This document shows, piece by piece, positions 17,110 through 26,501 of a stretch of 64,000 nucleotides of DNA. Each line of letters begins with the position of its first letter. Within the stretch, counting starts at the first letter, position 1. The position numbers and the translations under genes were made by a program. Origin of the DNA: Bin55 sp964572845 (GTDB taxonomy: Bacteria > Pseudomonadota > Gammaproteobacteria > Pseudomonadales > Azotimanducaceae); contig CAZNFX010000001.1 in NCBI GenBank assembly GCA_964572845.1, positions 124,001 through 188,000 of the forward strand, read 5' to 3'. Under the pieces are notes generated by a model, which had not been told where the DNA came from, did not search any database, and saw only the letters and a program-made list of their open reading frames with translations.

Positions 17110-19302
17110 CTACACGACGTTGCGAACTAGACGCAGTCTCTGCTCAGCTACCGAGACTCCAATTTGGCATGCCTGTGCGAATCCGGCTGCTCGTAGATCG
17201 GCGATACATCGGTCTACGCGAGAGTGAGGTATTGCCGCAACCAATCCGCCACATGTTTGTGGGTCCACTAACGGCACGAGCTCCTCGTCACCAAACTGCT
17301 CTCGATTCTCATAGTCCATTAACGCTTGCACATTGTTCTCATGCAGCGAACTCCGCACGTCGCATTGCACTGCACCCCGCACACCTGGCAATGTCGCAAT
17401 TCGATCAACAAAGAGGTCGATGCCTACATCAGAGTGCCGAGCGAGAATAGACAAGTGACCAAGCAACCCAAAACCGGTCACGTCAGTCATTGCACTAGGA
17501 CTATTGGAAAGGAAAATGTCTGCAGCTGCCGCATTGGATTGATCCATGACGGCTATCGCATCCACTAATTCTCGAGCTGATGTTGTTCCTCGCATGACGC
17601 CCGCAAGCAATAACCCAGTGCCCAACGGCTTGGTTAGAACCAATGCGTGATTGGGATCCATGGAAGAGTTGCGAATCGGCTCCGTCGGGGCCGTTCCTGT
17701 AATGGCGAACCCCAAAGACAGTTCGTTCCCCTCCCCCGAATGTCCTCCGACGAGCTTGACATTGGCCTCCCGAAATACAGAAACTGCGCCAGACATCGAC
17801 TGGAAGAGCTCTTCCTGCATCATTTTTTCCGACATCAAAGGGACCGTAACAACTGCCAACGCGATTCGCGGCTCCGATCCCATCGCATAGAGATCGTTCA
17901 ATGCATGGTTTGCAGAAATCCTCCCAAATTGATACGGATCCGAAAGCATGGAGCGAAAGCCGTCGCATGTTGTGACCAATCGAGACGAGTTCCAGTCGAC
18001 CACAGCCGCATCGTCGCCGATTCCCTCAATGAATTCACTATTCGGGCCAACGTTCAAACGCCGAAGTACTTGGTCTAGCAAGTCGGCGCCTAATTTTGAT
18101 CCACACCCCCCGCACCGCATCAAGCTCGGTTGTTCGTCACCGAAACGCGATGCAAAGGCTCGGCCATTGTTGGGCTCCATGATTGGAACATCAGAGAATC
18201 GTCTCATGAATTGCCTATCAATCCAATCTTTCCAAATGGCTATGGGCTTTGACTTGAGACTGAATGGGCCCTTCGAAGCCACTGCTCGATCTCTCGGCAA
18301 CCGCAAAATTGCCATGGCAAGACGTTGAGCTCGAAACTTGCGAAGTCGCCTTTGTGTCAAGGCTGCTCGGGTGTTCTGAGCCAATAGGGGTCCTTCGCGA
18401 ACGGCGTAGACACCCGACTTAGGCCGTTCCTGTCCATCCAAGCAAACTATGTCTCCCGCCGCGAATACGTTAGGATGGGAGACGCTTTGCAAGTGCTTGT
18501 TTACACGCAGGAATCCACCCGCGTCAACAGCGAACCCGGATTCGCGGATCCAATCTGGTGCTTCCACCCCAGCGACCCACAAAACACAATCCGAGGTGAG
18601 ATTCCGACCATCCTGGGCTACTACCCCGGTGCCTGTCGCATCGACGACGTTAAAGTCACAGGAAACGGCTATTTTGTTGCGTCGCAGCTCTCGCTCAACT
18701 GTACGACGTAGAAATCCATTGTGTTCCCTGAGCAAGTAGTCGTTGGCCGAGACCAAGTGGATGTCAAATGCATCCCCGTAGCGTTCACGGACCGCAAGTG
18801 CTACTTCTACACTTCCCGGACCACCACCAACGACTATTAGTCGGCTGCCTGAACCCGATCCATGCTCTTTGGCAACTCGCTCCCATGCTGGAATGAAGCG
18901 TCCAATCGGCTTGACCGGAATCACCAAGTCGTGATTTTGAAATTGCTTGCCCGGTGCACCCCCCGTATTCAACGCCAGCACGTCAAATCTAATATCTGGC
19001 CTCGATCGAAATCTGAGAGTTTGTTCGTCCAAGTCAACGCAGGTAACTTCGTCCGGGATGAAACGCGCATTGGCAAACGTCGAGAGTTTCAGGACATCAA
19101 TGTGAATTTCGTCCCAGCTGTACTTGCCCGCTAAGTAACCAGGGAGCATTCCAGAGTAGGGGGTGTGTGGTTCTCGAGCTACCGCCGTCACGCGTACTCC
19201 GGGTTCGGGCTTCATGCCGTAGCGACGCAATACCTCTACATTTGCATGACCACCGCCAAGAATCACTAAATCTCGAACGAAGGGTGTATCGGGAGCCATC
19301 AT
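17110..19302 (-). CDS. selD: Selenide, water dikinase fused to an N-terminal pyridine-nucleotide-disulfide oxidoreductase domain
   Basis: The 730-residue protein has two halves. Residues 1-380 are an FAD/NAD(P)H oxidoreductase related to NDH-2 (DLVILGGGHANVEVL, VVGGGPGSVEVALAVRERYG, FAAGDIV). Residues 395-730 are SelD, which makes selenophosphate: RCGGCGSKL holds the active-site Cys (Sec in some SelDs), then GIGDDAAVVDW, FGRISANHALNDLYAMG, KLVGGHSGEGNE, DVTGFGLLGHL and DPQTCGGL. This fusion is a known architecture. It is the only sel protein gene in the window, lying 3.5 kb from tRNA-Sec. The flavoprotein half may supply reduced selenium. Confidence 0.95.
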   Translation of the reverse strand: MMAPDTPFVRDLVILGGGHANVEVLRRYGMKPEPGVRVTAVAREPHTPYSGMLPGYLAGKYSWDEIHIDVLKLSTFANARFIPDEVTCVDLDEQTLRFRSRPDIRFDVLALNTGGAPGKQFQNHDLVIPVKPIGRFIPAWERVAKEHGSGSGSRLIVVGGGPGSVEVALAVRERYGDAFDIHLVSANDYLLREHNGFLRRTVERELRRNKIAVSCDFNVVDATGTGVVAQDGRNLTSDCVLWVAGVEAPDWIRESGFAVDAGGFLRVNKHLQSVSHPNVFAAGDIVCLDGQERPKSGVYAVREGPLLAQNTRAALTQRRLRKFRAQRLAMAILRLPRDRAVASKGPFSLKSKPIAIWKDWIDRQFMRRFSDVPIMEPNNGRAFASRFGDEQPSLMRCGGCGSKLGADLLDQVLRRLNVGPNSEFIEGIGDDAAVVDWNSSRLVTTCDGFRSMLSDPYQFGRISANHALNDLYAMGSEPRIALAVVTVPLMSEKMMQEELFQSMSGAVSVFREANVKLVGGHSGEGNELSLGFAITGTAPTEPIRNSSMDPNHALVLTKPLGTGLLLAGVMRGTTSARELVDAIAVMDQSNAAAADIFLSNSPSAMTDVTGFGLLGHLSILARHSDVGIDLFVDRIATLPGVRGAVQCDVRSSLHENNVQALMDYENREQFGDEELVPLVDPQTCGGLVAAIPHSRVDRCIADLRAAGFAQACQIGVSVAEQRLRLVRNVV

Positions 19303-19422
19303 TCTCGCGTCCGAAGCGGAACAGTCCTAGAGTCGATCTCTATGAACGACGGTGAATTTCTTGAGCCGCATCGTAAACACGGCTACAGTGCTTGAGGTTT
19401 GTCTCAAACGCCGTGGACCGAC

Positions 19423-21357
19423 TTAACGGTTCGAGGGGTTCATAGCAGCGATGAACTCCTCAAGCTCGAGACCGCCACTCTCGTTTTCATCTAGAGCAGC
19501 GAAATTCTCTCGAATGAAGTTGGCCCACCGACCAGGAATCTCTTCCTTATTCAATTTGCCATCGATGTCGCGATCCAAGAATCCAAACGACTGAGAAAGT
19601 CTCATTCGTTGCCCTTCGTCAAAGGGACTCTCTATGGTTTCTCCGTCCCATGTGTACACGAAACTGCCGTAAAGCATTTCGTTCCAGGACTGCTGTCCCC
19701 AACGAATCACACTGTTCGGATCAGGGTTTCCAGGATTCTGGATGGAATTGTCGTAGGTGGTTTGATGGTGTAGGCGCGAGCCGGCAGGTACAGCGACCGG
19801 TTTGACGAACTCGTAGCTAGTCTGCCAATTGAAGTCGTAATTGGGAACAGAAAGTAACAGTTCCCTCCGTCCATCTGGATACTCAAGCGTGTAGCTTGAG
19901 TTCTTGCCTCTGTAGTGAGAATGCGGAAGCAGCGAATAGAGCGTGGCGTCTCGAGGAAATGTCAAATACGATCGCACAACATGATTCTTCGTATTCGAAG
20001 GAATTTCGAAGATGGTGTTCAATACAACTCCGGATCGCTTGATCATCTCTGGAGGTTCGTCGAAAAAATACAAGCCTACCCGCGTGACATCGGTAACAGC
20101 TTTGCCGATTGGGGTGTAGTGCATCTGTGCACGGAATTTCGTACCCGCACGCACCAACACCCCTGCATTTTCTGGTCCGGATACCCCGCTTGCCGATGAA
20201 CCGGGTGCGTAGCCGCCCAAGAACTGATTCCACAACGCTCCACGTCCATTGTTCGGGCTGGTGCCACTCACGGTGCCCATCAATACGTGGTGCAGCACGC
20301 GGGAATCACCAGGCACAACAGTCATGGCTTTCAGCCACGCATCTTCTTCCATGTTGTTGTCGACGGTGAAGTACTGATACTCGACCACTCCAGTCGCCGG
20401 CACCTCGTATGCTGGAAACTCTACGATGTAGTCAGGTGTTCCCAGAGGCCATTCCTCAACTGCACTTGATCGTTCCAAGAGCGGGTCAGGCCCCGACCCT
20501 CGTGGCGCGCCAGCCTCGATCCAGCGGACTATGAGCTGACGTTCCTTTGGAGTGATGTTGCGGTCGTTTTTCCACAGTCCTACATGTGGATCAGCGTGCC
20601 ACGGAGGCATGCGTTGTTCACGAAGGACTTGACGCATCATGGGAGAAAAGCCACGAACGATCTCGTAGTTATCCATCGTCCAAGGTCCAATGCCACCTTC
20701 TGCGTGGCATCCCCCGCACTTCTCCAAGAGCAAAGGAGCAATCTGCTTCGAATAGGAGATTTCCGTCTTGTCGTTGGTTCGATCCGGAAAGTTGATTAGA
20801 CATCCCTTTGTAGCAACTTCTCGATACTCGACTGTATCTCCGGCTAGCATGGCTTTCAATACATCGGCCACATAGTGTTCGCTAGCTTCAGCTTTTTGCC
20901 TTTCATACTCAAGGCGATCGTTGATGGGGCCCCGATACTTTAGCGTCCAGTCTGACGGATCGATAACAAGAACCTCTGCGGTTCGAGTTAGTCCCAATCC
21001 CATGCCTACGATCTGGGATTCGTCATCAAGTATGGGAAAGTCGATGTCCCACTCCTCCACTTCCTCTTGTATCGTTGAGCGGTTGTCGTGTTCGACGGGA
21101 TTTAGTAGCAAGAAGTGAACATCGTCGTTGACGAATCGATCCCGCAGCGAGCGGAAATCGGGCAATGCGTTACGAACGATCGGGCAACCAGTCCCATGGA
21201 TCATGATCACTACCGCATCCGAGTCTGATAGGTAATACAGCTTGTGGGCATCTCCACGGTGATCAAGCAACGTAAAGTTCTCCACTCCCGATGCAGACAA
21301 ACTAGCACCTGACAGAAGTACGACCAAGAGTGCAAATAGAGGTAGTTTCGACACCAC
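19423..21357 (-). CDS. Secreted multidomain redox protein: redoxin, c-type haem site, copper monooxygenase-like, EF-hand
   Basis: I place the start at the GTG at 21357, just after AGGTGGG, giving 644 residues with a signal peptide (KLPLFALLVVLLSGASLSA). A longer frame begins at 21453. The order is: a thioredoxin-fold redoxin (GTGCPIVRN, Cys58, no second cysteine of a CXXC); a haem c motif CGGCH at 214-218; a region resembling copper type II ascorbate-dependent monooxygenase C-terminal domains, with VLHHVL, AQMHYTP and PHSHYRG as candidate copper ligands; and two EF-hand loops (DRDIDGKLNKEE, DENESGGLELEE). Similar proteins occur in planctomycetes and marine gammaproteobacteria without a known substrate. 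Confidence 0.8.
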   Translation of the reverse strand: MVSKLPLFALLVVLLSGASLSASGVENFTLLDHRGDAHKLYYLSDSDAVVIMIHGTGCPIVRNALPDFRSLRDRFVNDDVHFLLLNPVEHDNRSTIQEEVEEWDIDFPILDDESQIVGMGLGLTRTAEVLVIDPSDWTLKYRGPINDRLEYERQKAEASEHYVADVLKAMLAGDTVEYREVATKGCLINFPDRTNDKTEISYSKQIAPLLLEKCGGCHAEGGIGPWTMDNYEIVRGFSPMMRQVLREQRMPPWHADPHVGLWKNDRNITPKERQLIVRWIEAGAPRGSGPDPLLERSSAVEEWPLGTPDYIVEFPAYEVPATGVVEYQYFTVDNNMEEDAWLKAMTVVPGDSRVLHHVLMGTVSGTSPNNGRGALWNQFLGGYAPGSSASGVSGPENAGVLVRAGTKFRAQMHYTPIGKAVTDVTRVGLYFFDEPPEMIKRSGVVLNTIFEIPSNTKNHVVRSYLTFPRDATLYSLLPHSHYRGKNSSYTLEYPDGRRELLLSVPNYDFNWQTSYEFVKPVAVPAGSRLHHQTTYDNSIQNPGNPDPNSVIRWGQQSWNEMLYGSFVYTWDGETIESPFDEGQRMRLSQSFGFLDRDIDGKLNKEEIPGRWANFIRENFAALDENESGGLELEEFIAAMNPSNR

Positions 21358-21579
21358 AGTACCCACCTGTACAAGGGCTTGTATGATAGCAATTGCTCTC
21401 GCTAATACGCTCTCAATTGTGGTGGGAATCGGCATTCCCATCGGGCCACCCAATTGGGCTTGGATCCAATCGTCATCCAGCCTCTGATGCTCACTACCGA
21501 TCGACCGTCAATGGGGATCAAGTGGCATGAGTAAGGTTCAGAAAAGAAATCCGGGCCGGGCAATCTCAGCACGTGTTAG

Positions 21580-22731
21580 CTACCGAATTAACTGGTTTCT
21601 CCACAGCCTTTTGAGGAATTCGCTGACTGGAAACACGCGAACACCGTCCCAAAGCTCCTCTCTTGATCCTGTAAATACACCAATTCGATCGAACGTCGTT
21701 TGTTGTGGTAAGTGTGCTGCTAAACGATTGAGTCCACGATTAAACTTGCTGGTCCAGCGGGTAGCTAGCTTAACTTCAATCCCTACGCACCCGTCTCGTG
21801 TCTCAATCACAAAATCTACTTCGGCTCCATCGTAGGTACGCCAATAGTGGAGAGGGTAGTGCGTATTGGAATAGGACAAGTAAGCTCTCAGTTCATTGCA
21901 GAGGAAAGTTTCTAGCAAGAAACCGCTCTCCTCCGTTGTAGGCGGAAAGGGCAGCCTGCTCGACAACCCTCGAACGATTCCCGTGTCACTAAAGTAGAAC
22001 TTGCTTTGCTGCAGTTGCTTGTTACTTGACTTCAATTTCCAGGGAGTCAACCAATTGCCCACGAAAGTGTCTTGCAGTATGTCGAAGTGAGACTGTACAG
22101 TTTTTCGACTTGTGCCAGTGTCTCTTGATATTGAAGCGACATTTGTTGGCTGTGCATTTTGACGCGCTGCGATTTCCAAGAATCGCGCGAATCTTCCTGC
22201 GTCTCGAATGAGTGCTTCTGCAATGACTTCCTGTGCAAGATACGTCTCTACATAACTTCGCAGGTAGTCTTGAGGGTTGGCTTGGTTCAGTGCTTCTGGC
22301 AGAGTGCCAAACTGCAGCACGCGATCTAGTTTGAATTGAAACTCGAACTCGGCGGATGTCATCGGAAACATCGTGCTCACTAACGCGCGCCCAGCAAGAA
22401 GATTGACACCGCCACGTCGTAGCTTCCTAGCGCTCGACCCAGTCATGACAAAGTTTGTCTGACGGTCTTCTATCAGGCGATGAACTTCGTTCAAGAGTGC
22501 AGGTACACGTTGAATTTCATCTATGGCGATCCAACTTCCGGCAGGCTTGACGGAAACCTCCCTGTAGAGTCTGTTGGGATCCCTCGAGAGATCCCAGTAC
22601 AAGCTCGAGTCAAGCAGGTCGTAGTGCATTGCATCAGGAAATCGCGAACGCGCCCAAGTCGACTTCCCCACAGCTCGCAGACCAAACACAAAGGCAGACT
22701 GTTGTGGATTCTTGAGTAATCTTGTATACAT
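21580..22731 (-). CDS. AAA-type ATPase with C-terminal DUF4143 domain
   Basis: The family is typified by Walker A GLRAVGKST at residues 18-26, Walker B WIAIDEIQRVP, the sensor segment FVMTGSSARKLRRGGVNLLAGRA, and a C-terminal nuclease-like DUF4143 region (YWRTYDGAEVDFVI ... GIEVKL). The normal PxxVGKT core is AVGKST here, still functional in outline. Such genes are common and mobile, and their role is unknown. The ATG at 22731 is preferred over the TTG three codons earlier. No partner gene is obvious. Confidence 0.88.
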   Translation of the reverse strand: MYTRLLKNPQQSAFVFGLRAVGKSTWARSRFPDAMHYDLLDSSLYWDLSRDPNRLYREVSVKPAGSWIAIDEIQRVPALLNEVHRLIEDRQTNFVMTGSSARKLRRGGVNLLAGRALVSTMFPMTSAEFEFQFKLDRVLQFGTLPEALNQANPQDYLRSYVETYLAQEVIAEALIRDAGRFARFLEIAARQNAQPTNVASISRDTGTSRKTVQSHFDILQDTFVGNWLTPWKLKSSNKQLQQSKFYFSDTGIVRGLSSRLPFPPTTEESGFLLETFLCNELRAYLSYSNTHYPLHYWRTYDGAEVDFVIETRDGCVGIEVKLATRWTSKFNRGLNRLAAHLPQQTTFDRIGVFTGSREELWDGVRVFPVSEFLKRLWRNQLIR

Positions 22732-23048
22732 AGGTATCAATTTTACCCAAAAAATGCTACTTAGGGATATGTTTTCACCACCCTAATACCTAGAGTTGTC
22801 GGATCAGTGACTGGGAACTCGTCCACCGCAGTTTAGAGGTGCCTCTACCGCACAAAGTCGACGAGGGGCCGACTTACAGCCAAAACAGCACATTTGAGAG
22901 TAAATCGCCGATTGATTTCGTTCAGTTAGGATGAGATGACAGAAGAATCTCAACGATGATCGTTTATTTTTAACGAACTAGTTAGTGAATTCGGCAGATG
23001 TGCGATACTCTATTGCGCCTTAGACACTTTCAATGGGATCTGTGGGAA
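22732..23048. other. 317-base intergenic region without a recognisable gene
   Basis: It separates the minus-strand ATPase from a plus-strand lipoprotein and must hold both promoters. It contains AT-rich stretches (for example around 22965-22990) but I found no convincing paired -35/-10 or stable hairpin. Confidence 0.4.
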
Positions 23049-23255
23049 ATGAAATCAATTGGACTTCGCATTGCCGGAAGCCTCATGCTACTGACGCTTT
23101 GCATCGGATCAATGAGCGGGTGCGCACTGCTGATCAGAGACTGTAGTCAGCCGCAAAGTACTACCTCGACCAACGCTGACGCGGACGGTTCCCTATCATC
23201 GAGGCACACGATCGAAGGAAGTCAGCAATTGGAGTTCAACGACACTGAGCTGTAG
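23049..23255 (+). CDS. Small lipoprotein of unknown function
   Basis: The 68-residue reading frame starts MKSIGLRIAGSL and has a lipobox MSGC with the lipidated Cys at 25. The mature part is polar and Ser/Thr-rich, with no recognised domain. I take ATG 23049 rather than the upstream in-frame ATG because it gives a proper signal sequence. GGGA lies close upstream. A GC-rich imperfect inverted repeat follows at about 23291-23330. Calling it a gene rests on the lipobox alone. Confidence 0.5.
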   Translation: MKSIGLRIAGSLMLLTLCIGSMSGCALLIRDCSQPQSTTSTNADADGSLSSRHTIEGSQQLEFNDTEL

Positions 23256-23455
23256 TCGGTCAGCATTGTTGCTGGCCACTGACAGGTGAGCGACGCGGGT
23301 CTGCTCAAAGCAAGACAGACGCCGCGCTGAACGTCAACTGCTCGGCCAATTTTGAACCAATTGAGCTAATGAAAGTAAACTTGGTCAAGAGCCTCGGCGA
23401 ATTTTGCGGCTTAGATCGGTGTGTACACATGCCGATTGCTTTTCAAGGAGCAAAC

Positions 23456-24352
23456 ATGCAAACCGTTCCAAAAATTACACGAGTACCAAGACATTCGGTT
23501 CTTGCGGTCCTGATGATTCTGGCCTTGATGCTAGGAAATTCCTCTGTAGCTCAAGAGGAGAACTCCGACCTCGCCGCGACTAAGAGAATTCCTGGTACCG
23601 ACCATCCAGATCTCAACGGCATTTGGCAAGCTCTGAATACAGCAAACTACAACGTTGAGCGGCATCTTGCCGCCCCAGCATTGATGACCGTCGAGGGACC
23701 GCGCGGTCCGGTTCCGCATTTTCGCGTGCTCGCAATGGGCGCGGTTGGTTCAGTACCCGGTGGTCTCGGCGTAATTAAAGAAGGCAAGAGGATTCCCTAC
23801 ACGCCGGAAGCCGCCAAGATTCGCGAGGAAAACAGGGCGAATTGGGCGGACCGAGACCCCGAGGTCAAGTGCTTCTTGCCAGGTGTACCGCGCGCCAATT
23901 ACATGCCCTTCCCGTTTCAAATCGTACAAAGCGATAGTTCATTCTTCATTGCATATGAATATGCTGGTGCAGTTCGGGACATTTTCTATGAGGATCCCGG
24001 TCCCGCGCCGGTCGATTCCTGGATGGGGCAATCGGTTGGAAAATGGAATGACGATACTCTGGAAGTGAGGGTAACAGCACAACTTGCCTCCACGTGGTTT
24101 GACAGATCGGGCAACCATCACTCAGAAAAAATGGTTGTAACAGAGAAATGGACCCCCATGGGTCCAAATCACATCAAATATCAGGCCACAATCGACGATC
24201 CAGAAACCTTTACCGAGCCGTGGACAATCGAAATGCCGTTGTATCGTCGTATGGAAGAAAATCTGATACTGATGGACTTTAAGTGCGTACAATTCGTAGA
24301 AGAATTGCTTTATGGTCAATGGCGTCGGGAATCCGTTCAGCCTGAAGAATAG
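23456..24352 (+). CDS. Secreted protein of an uncharacterised family (PDLNGIWQ type), first gene of a six-gene operon
   Basis: AAGGAG sits 6 bases before the ATG at 23456, so that start is preferred over the longer frame. The 298-residue product has a signal peptide (SVLAVLMILALMLGNSSVAQ). It then has the motif HPDLNGIWQ, KCFLPGVPRANYMPFPFQIVQ, WMGQSVGKWNDDTLEVR and FTEPWTIEMPLYRR. The next gene encodes a divergent relative (SGKPDFSGTY, DRCLLGF, WEDDTLVVDTTNFND). Proteins of this type are frequent in Acidobacteria and marine gammaproteobacteria genomes, with no established function. The gap to the next gene is 12 bases. Confidence 0.75.
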   Translation: MQTVPKITRVPRHSVLAVLMILALMLGNSSVAQEENSDLAATKRIPGTDHPDLNGIWQALNTANYNVERHLAAPALMTVEGPRGPVPHFRVLAMGAVGSVPGGLGVIKEGKRIPYTPEAAKIREENRANWADRDPEVKCFLPGVPRANYMPFPFQIVQSDSSFFIAYEYAGAVRDIFYEDPGPAPVDSWMGQSVGKWNDDTLEVRVTAQLASTWFDRSGNHHSEKMVVTEKWTPMGPNHIKYQATIDDPETFTEPWTIEMPLYRRMEENLILMDFKCVQFVEELLYGQWRRESVQPEE

Positions 24353-24364
24353 AGGTAGCATTCG

Positions 24365-25426
24365 ATGAAGACTCTCTTAATTGCTGGCATTGCAACACTG
24401 TTCGCCGTCCAACTGGCGGCATCAGACGACATCCCCCGAACTCCATCGGGAAAGCCAGACTTTAGTGGCACATACGACACCAAGACCTTGACACCCTTGG
24501 AACGCCGCGATCCTAACAATACAGTCATTGATCCTACGGACGCTGAAAACTACTCGAAGGGGGTCAAAGCTGGAAATCAGGCAAATGACAACCGAGTGCT
24601 GGATCCTAATCGTACTGCTCCCCCAGAAGGAGGCGACGGTTCTCGCGGTCCCGCTGGCAATGTTGGTGGCTACAACAGATTCTGGATCGACAACGGTGAG
24701 GAACTCAACAAAGTTGATGGGGAATACCCAACATCGATCGTCTACTATCCGGCGAATGGGAGGAGACCACCATGGACTCAAGCGGTGAGGCAGCGTTTTG
24801 GCCAGGTAGCAACTCATTGGAGGCAAAACACAGGTACTGCCTATTGGCTAGACGAAGGCATCGACGGACCAAGCGATCACCCAGAGTACTTGACCTTATC
24901 GGATAGGTGTCTCTTGGGTTTCTCCTCCACAGGTGGTCCACCCATGCTTCCGGCTCTCTACAACAACATCAAGAGAGTTGTGCAATCAGAAGACACACTT
25001 ATGATTCTGATTGAGATGGTGCACGATGCGCGCATAATTCGAATTGGCGGAGAGCATGCCCCCGACGATGTTCGCAAGTGGCTAGGCGATTCGATCGCAT
25101 GGTGGGAGGACGATACGCTTGTGGTGGATACAACCAATTTCAACGATACTCCAGCACTGGGAGGAGCGACTCGGGAATTGCACGTCGTCGAGAGATTCAC
25201 GATGGTTGACGACGAAAACATGCTCTACGACTTCACTGTTACTGACCCGGGAGCATGGGAGGACAAGTGGTCGGGTCGCTATACGTGGCCAAAAACCGAC
25301 GACCAACTGTACGAGTACGCATGCCACGAAGGCAACTATTCCATGCAAGGGATACTCAAGGGCGCCCGCGAGCTCGAAAAAGATTGGTTTGCCAAACAAG
25401 CCGAAAAAGAGGAGGCCGGTGAATGA
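24365..25426 (+). CDS. Secreted protein, paralogue of the preceding gene
   Basis: A 353-residue protein with signal peptide MKTLLIAGIATLFAVQLAA. The motifs parallel the preceding protein: PSGKPDFSGTYD, SDRCLLGFSSTGGPPMLP, WLGDSIAWWEDDTLVVDTT, ELHVVERFTMVDDENMLYDFTVTDP by segments, and DKWSGRYTWPK. Its stop overlaps the next start (ATGA, 4 bases), indicating translational coupling. The two paralogues in one operon may form a heteromeric periplasmic complex; that is inference. Confidence 0.78.
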   Translation: MKTLLIAGIATLFAVQLAASDDIPRTPSGKPDFSGTYDTKTLTPLERRDPNNTVIDPTDAENYSKGVKAGNQANDNRVLDPNRTAPPEGGDGSRGPAGNVGGYNRFWIDNGEELNKVDGEYPTSIVYYPANGRRPPWTQAVRQRFGQVATHWRQNTGTAYWLDEGIDGPSDHPEYLTLSDRCLLGFSSTGGPPMLPALYNNIKRVVQSEDTLMILIEMVHDARIIRIGGEHAPDDVRKWLGDSIAWWEDDTLVVDTTNFNDTPALGGATRELHVVERFTMVDDENMLYDFTVTDPGAWEDKWSGRYTWPKTDDQLYEYACHEGNYSMQGILKGARELEKDWFAKQAEKEEAGE

Positions 25427-25992
25427 GAATCTTCAAGATCGCGTCGTGCGCTGCTGTTGTGTTGGCAGGGGTCAATGTGCTGGCGCACCACGCATTTGGT
25501 GCTGAATTCGATCCTAATCGTCCGTTGATTCTCAAAGGCAAGGTGACAAAAGTAGAGTGGGTCAACCCCCATGCTTGGATTCACCTTGAACACGAAAAAG
25601 ACGATGGAACCACCGAAGATTGGATGGTCGAGGGAGGCACGCCGAATACCCTCCTCCGTCGTGGCATAACTCGCGACACACTGAAACCAGGTACCAAAAT
25701 CGTAGTTGACGGGTATCAATCGAAGGACCGATCCAATCGCGCCAACGGTCGCAACATTACCTATGACGACGGCAGAACGCTGTTCATGGGTTCGTCAGGT
25801 ACAGGAGCACCGCGTGATGGCGCAGATCCAACTGAACGAGCGACTGAGGAAGACCAAGAACGACTGGAGCAGGTGCGAAACGCTGCCGAAGAGGAGTCTG
25901 AGCCTGAGTCCGACGACTCCGAAACCGCTGATTCCACGGAAGACGGAGAAGAAGCTACCGAGCAAGCATCTGACAATACGGTTGAAGATTGA
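25423..25992 (+). CDS. DUF6152 family periplasmic protein with acidic C-terminal tail
   Basis: The signal peptide leads into the family signature AHHAFGAEFDPNRPLILKGKVTKVEWVNPHAW (by segments), GGTPNTLLRRGI, LKPGTKIVVDGYQSKD and a GRTLFMGSS end. This is a small OB-like beta domain of unknown function. The last 60 or so of the 189 residues are Glu/Asp/Ser-rich low complexity, unlike typical members. The conserved HH near the mature N-terminus could bind metal. It overlaps both neighbours by 4 bases. Confidence 0.82.
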   Translation: MRIFKIASCAAVVLAGVNVLAHHAFGAEFDPNRPLILKGKVTKVEWVNPHAWIHLEHEKDDGTTEDWMVEGGTPNTLLRRGITRDTLKPGTKIVVDGYQSKDRSNRANGRNITYDDGRTLFMGSSGTGAPRDGADPTERATEEDQERLEQVRNAAEEESEPESDDSETADSTEDGEEATEQASDNTVED

Positions 25993-26456
25993 CTCGCACA
26001 CGTTTGTTCATCGCTTGCATAGCGTTGACTATTACAGCGGGGTGCGGCCTCGACGACTCTTCTAGATCACCTGAAGTCGCCTACGATTCCGCTCTAACAA
26101 CCTTAGAGCTTATGCATCTCGTCGTTGAGCCTGCAGCGGATGTCCTGTGGGATTCCGCAGGTTGGATCATGACGTTGGAGGAAGAGTACTCTCTCGTCCC
26201 AACAGATGACGAAGGTTGGTTTGCTGCGGAAAGCGCCGCCGGCATCATTATCGAGTCCGGCAATCTTCTGAAGCTGCCAGAACGATCTGCCGAACGCGCA
26301 GCAACTTGGATCGACTACTCCACGGAAATGTCCGAACAAGGCAAGCTGGCCTGGCAAGCTGTCTTGGACCGCGATGGAGAGGCACTCTTCCAGGTTGGGG
26401 CTAGTCTCTATCAATCCTGTGTTCAATGCCACGACGAATATTGGACCAACCGTTGA
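25989..26456 (+). CDS. Lipoprotein c-type cytochrome, four-helix type
   Basis: The start is TTG overlapping the previous stop (TTGA). The N-terminus is a lipoprotein signal with TAGC at residues 16-19. The rest is helical, ending in the haem-binding motif CVQCH eight residues from the C-terminus, as in cytochrome c'/c556-type four-helix proteins. The 155-residue product is thus likely a membrane-anchored periplasmic electron carrier, or a gas or metal sensor. Its position between a DUF6152 gene and two DUF6644 membrane genes suggests it exchanges electrons with them. Confidence 0.75.
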   Translation: MTRTRLFIACIALTITAGCGLDDSSRSPEVAYDSALTTLELMHLVVEPAADVLWDSAGWIMTLEEEYSLVPTDDEGWFAAESAAGIIIESGNLLKLPERSAERAATWIDYSTEMSEQGKLAWQAVLDRDGEALFQVGASLYQSCVQCHDEYWTNR

Positions 26457-26501
26457 CCTGAGCCAGCTCAAGCAAGAAGTCAGCGGCTACACCCAATCGG
26501 T

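Noticed and set aside
21580..22731. Toxin-antitoxin or defence role of the DUF4143 ATPase
   Set aside because: No partner gene or defence island is nearby. The family is widespread without an established defence function.
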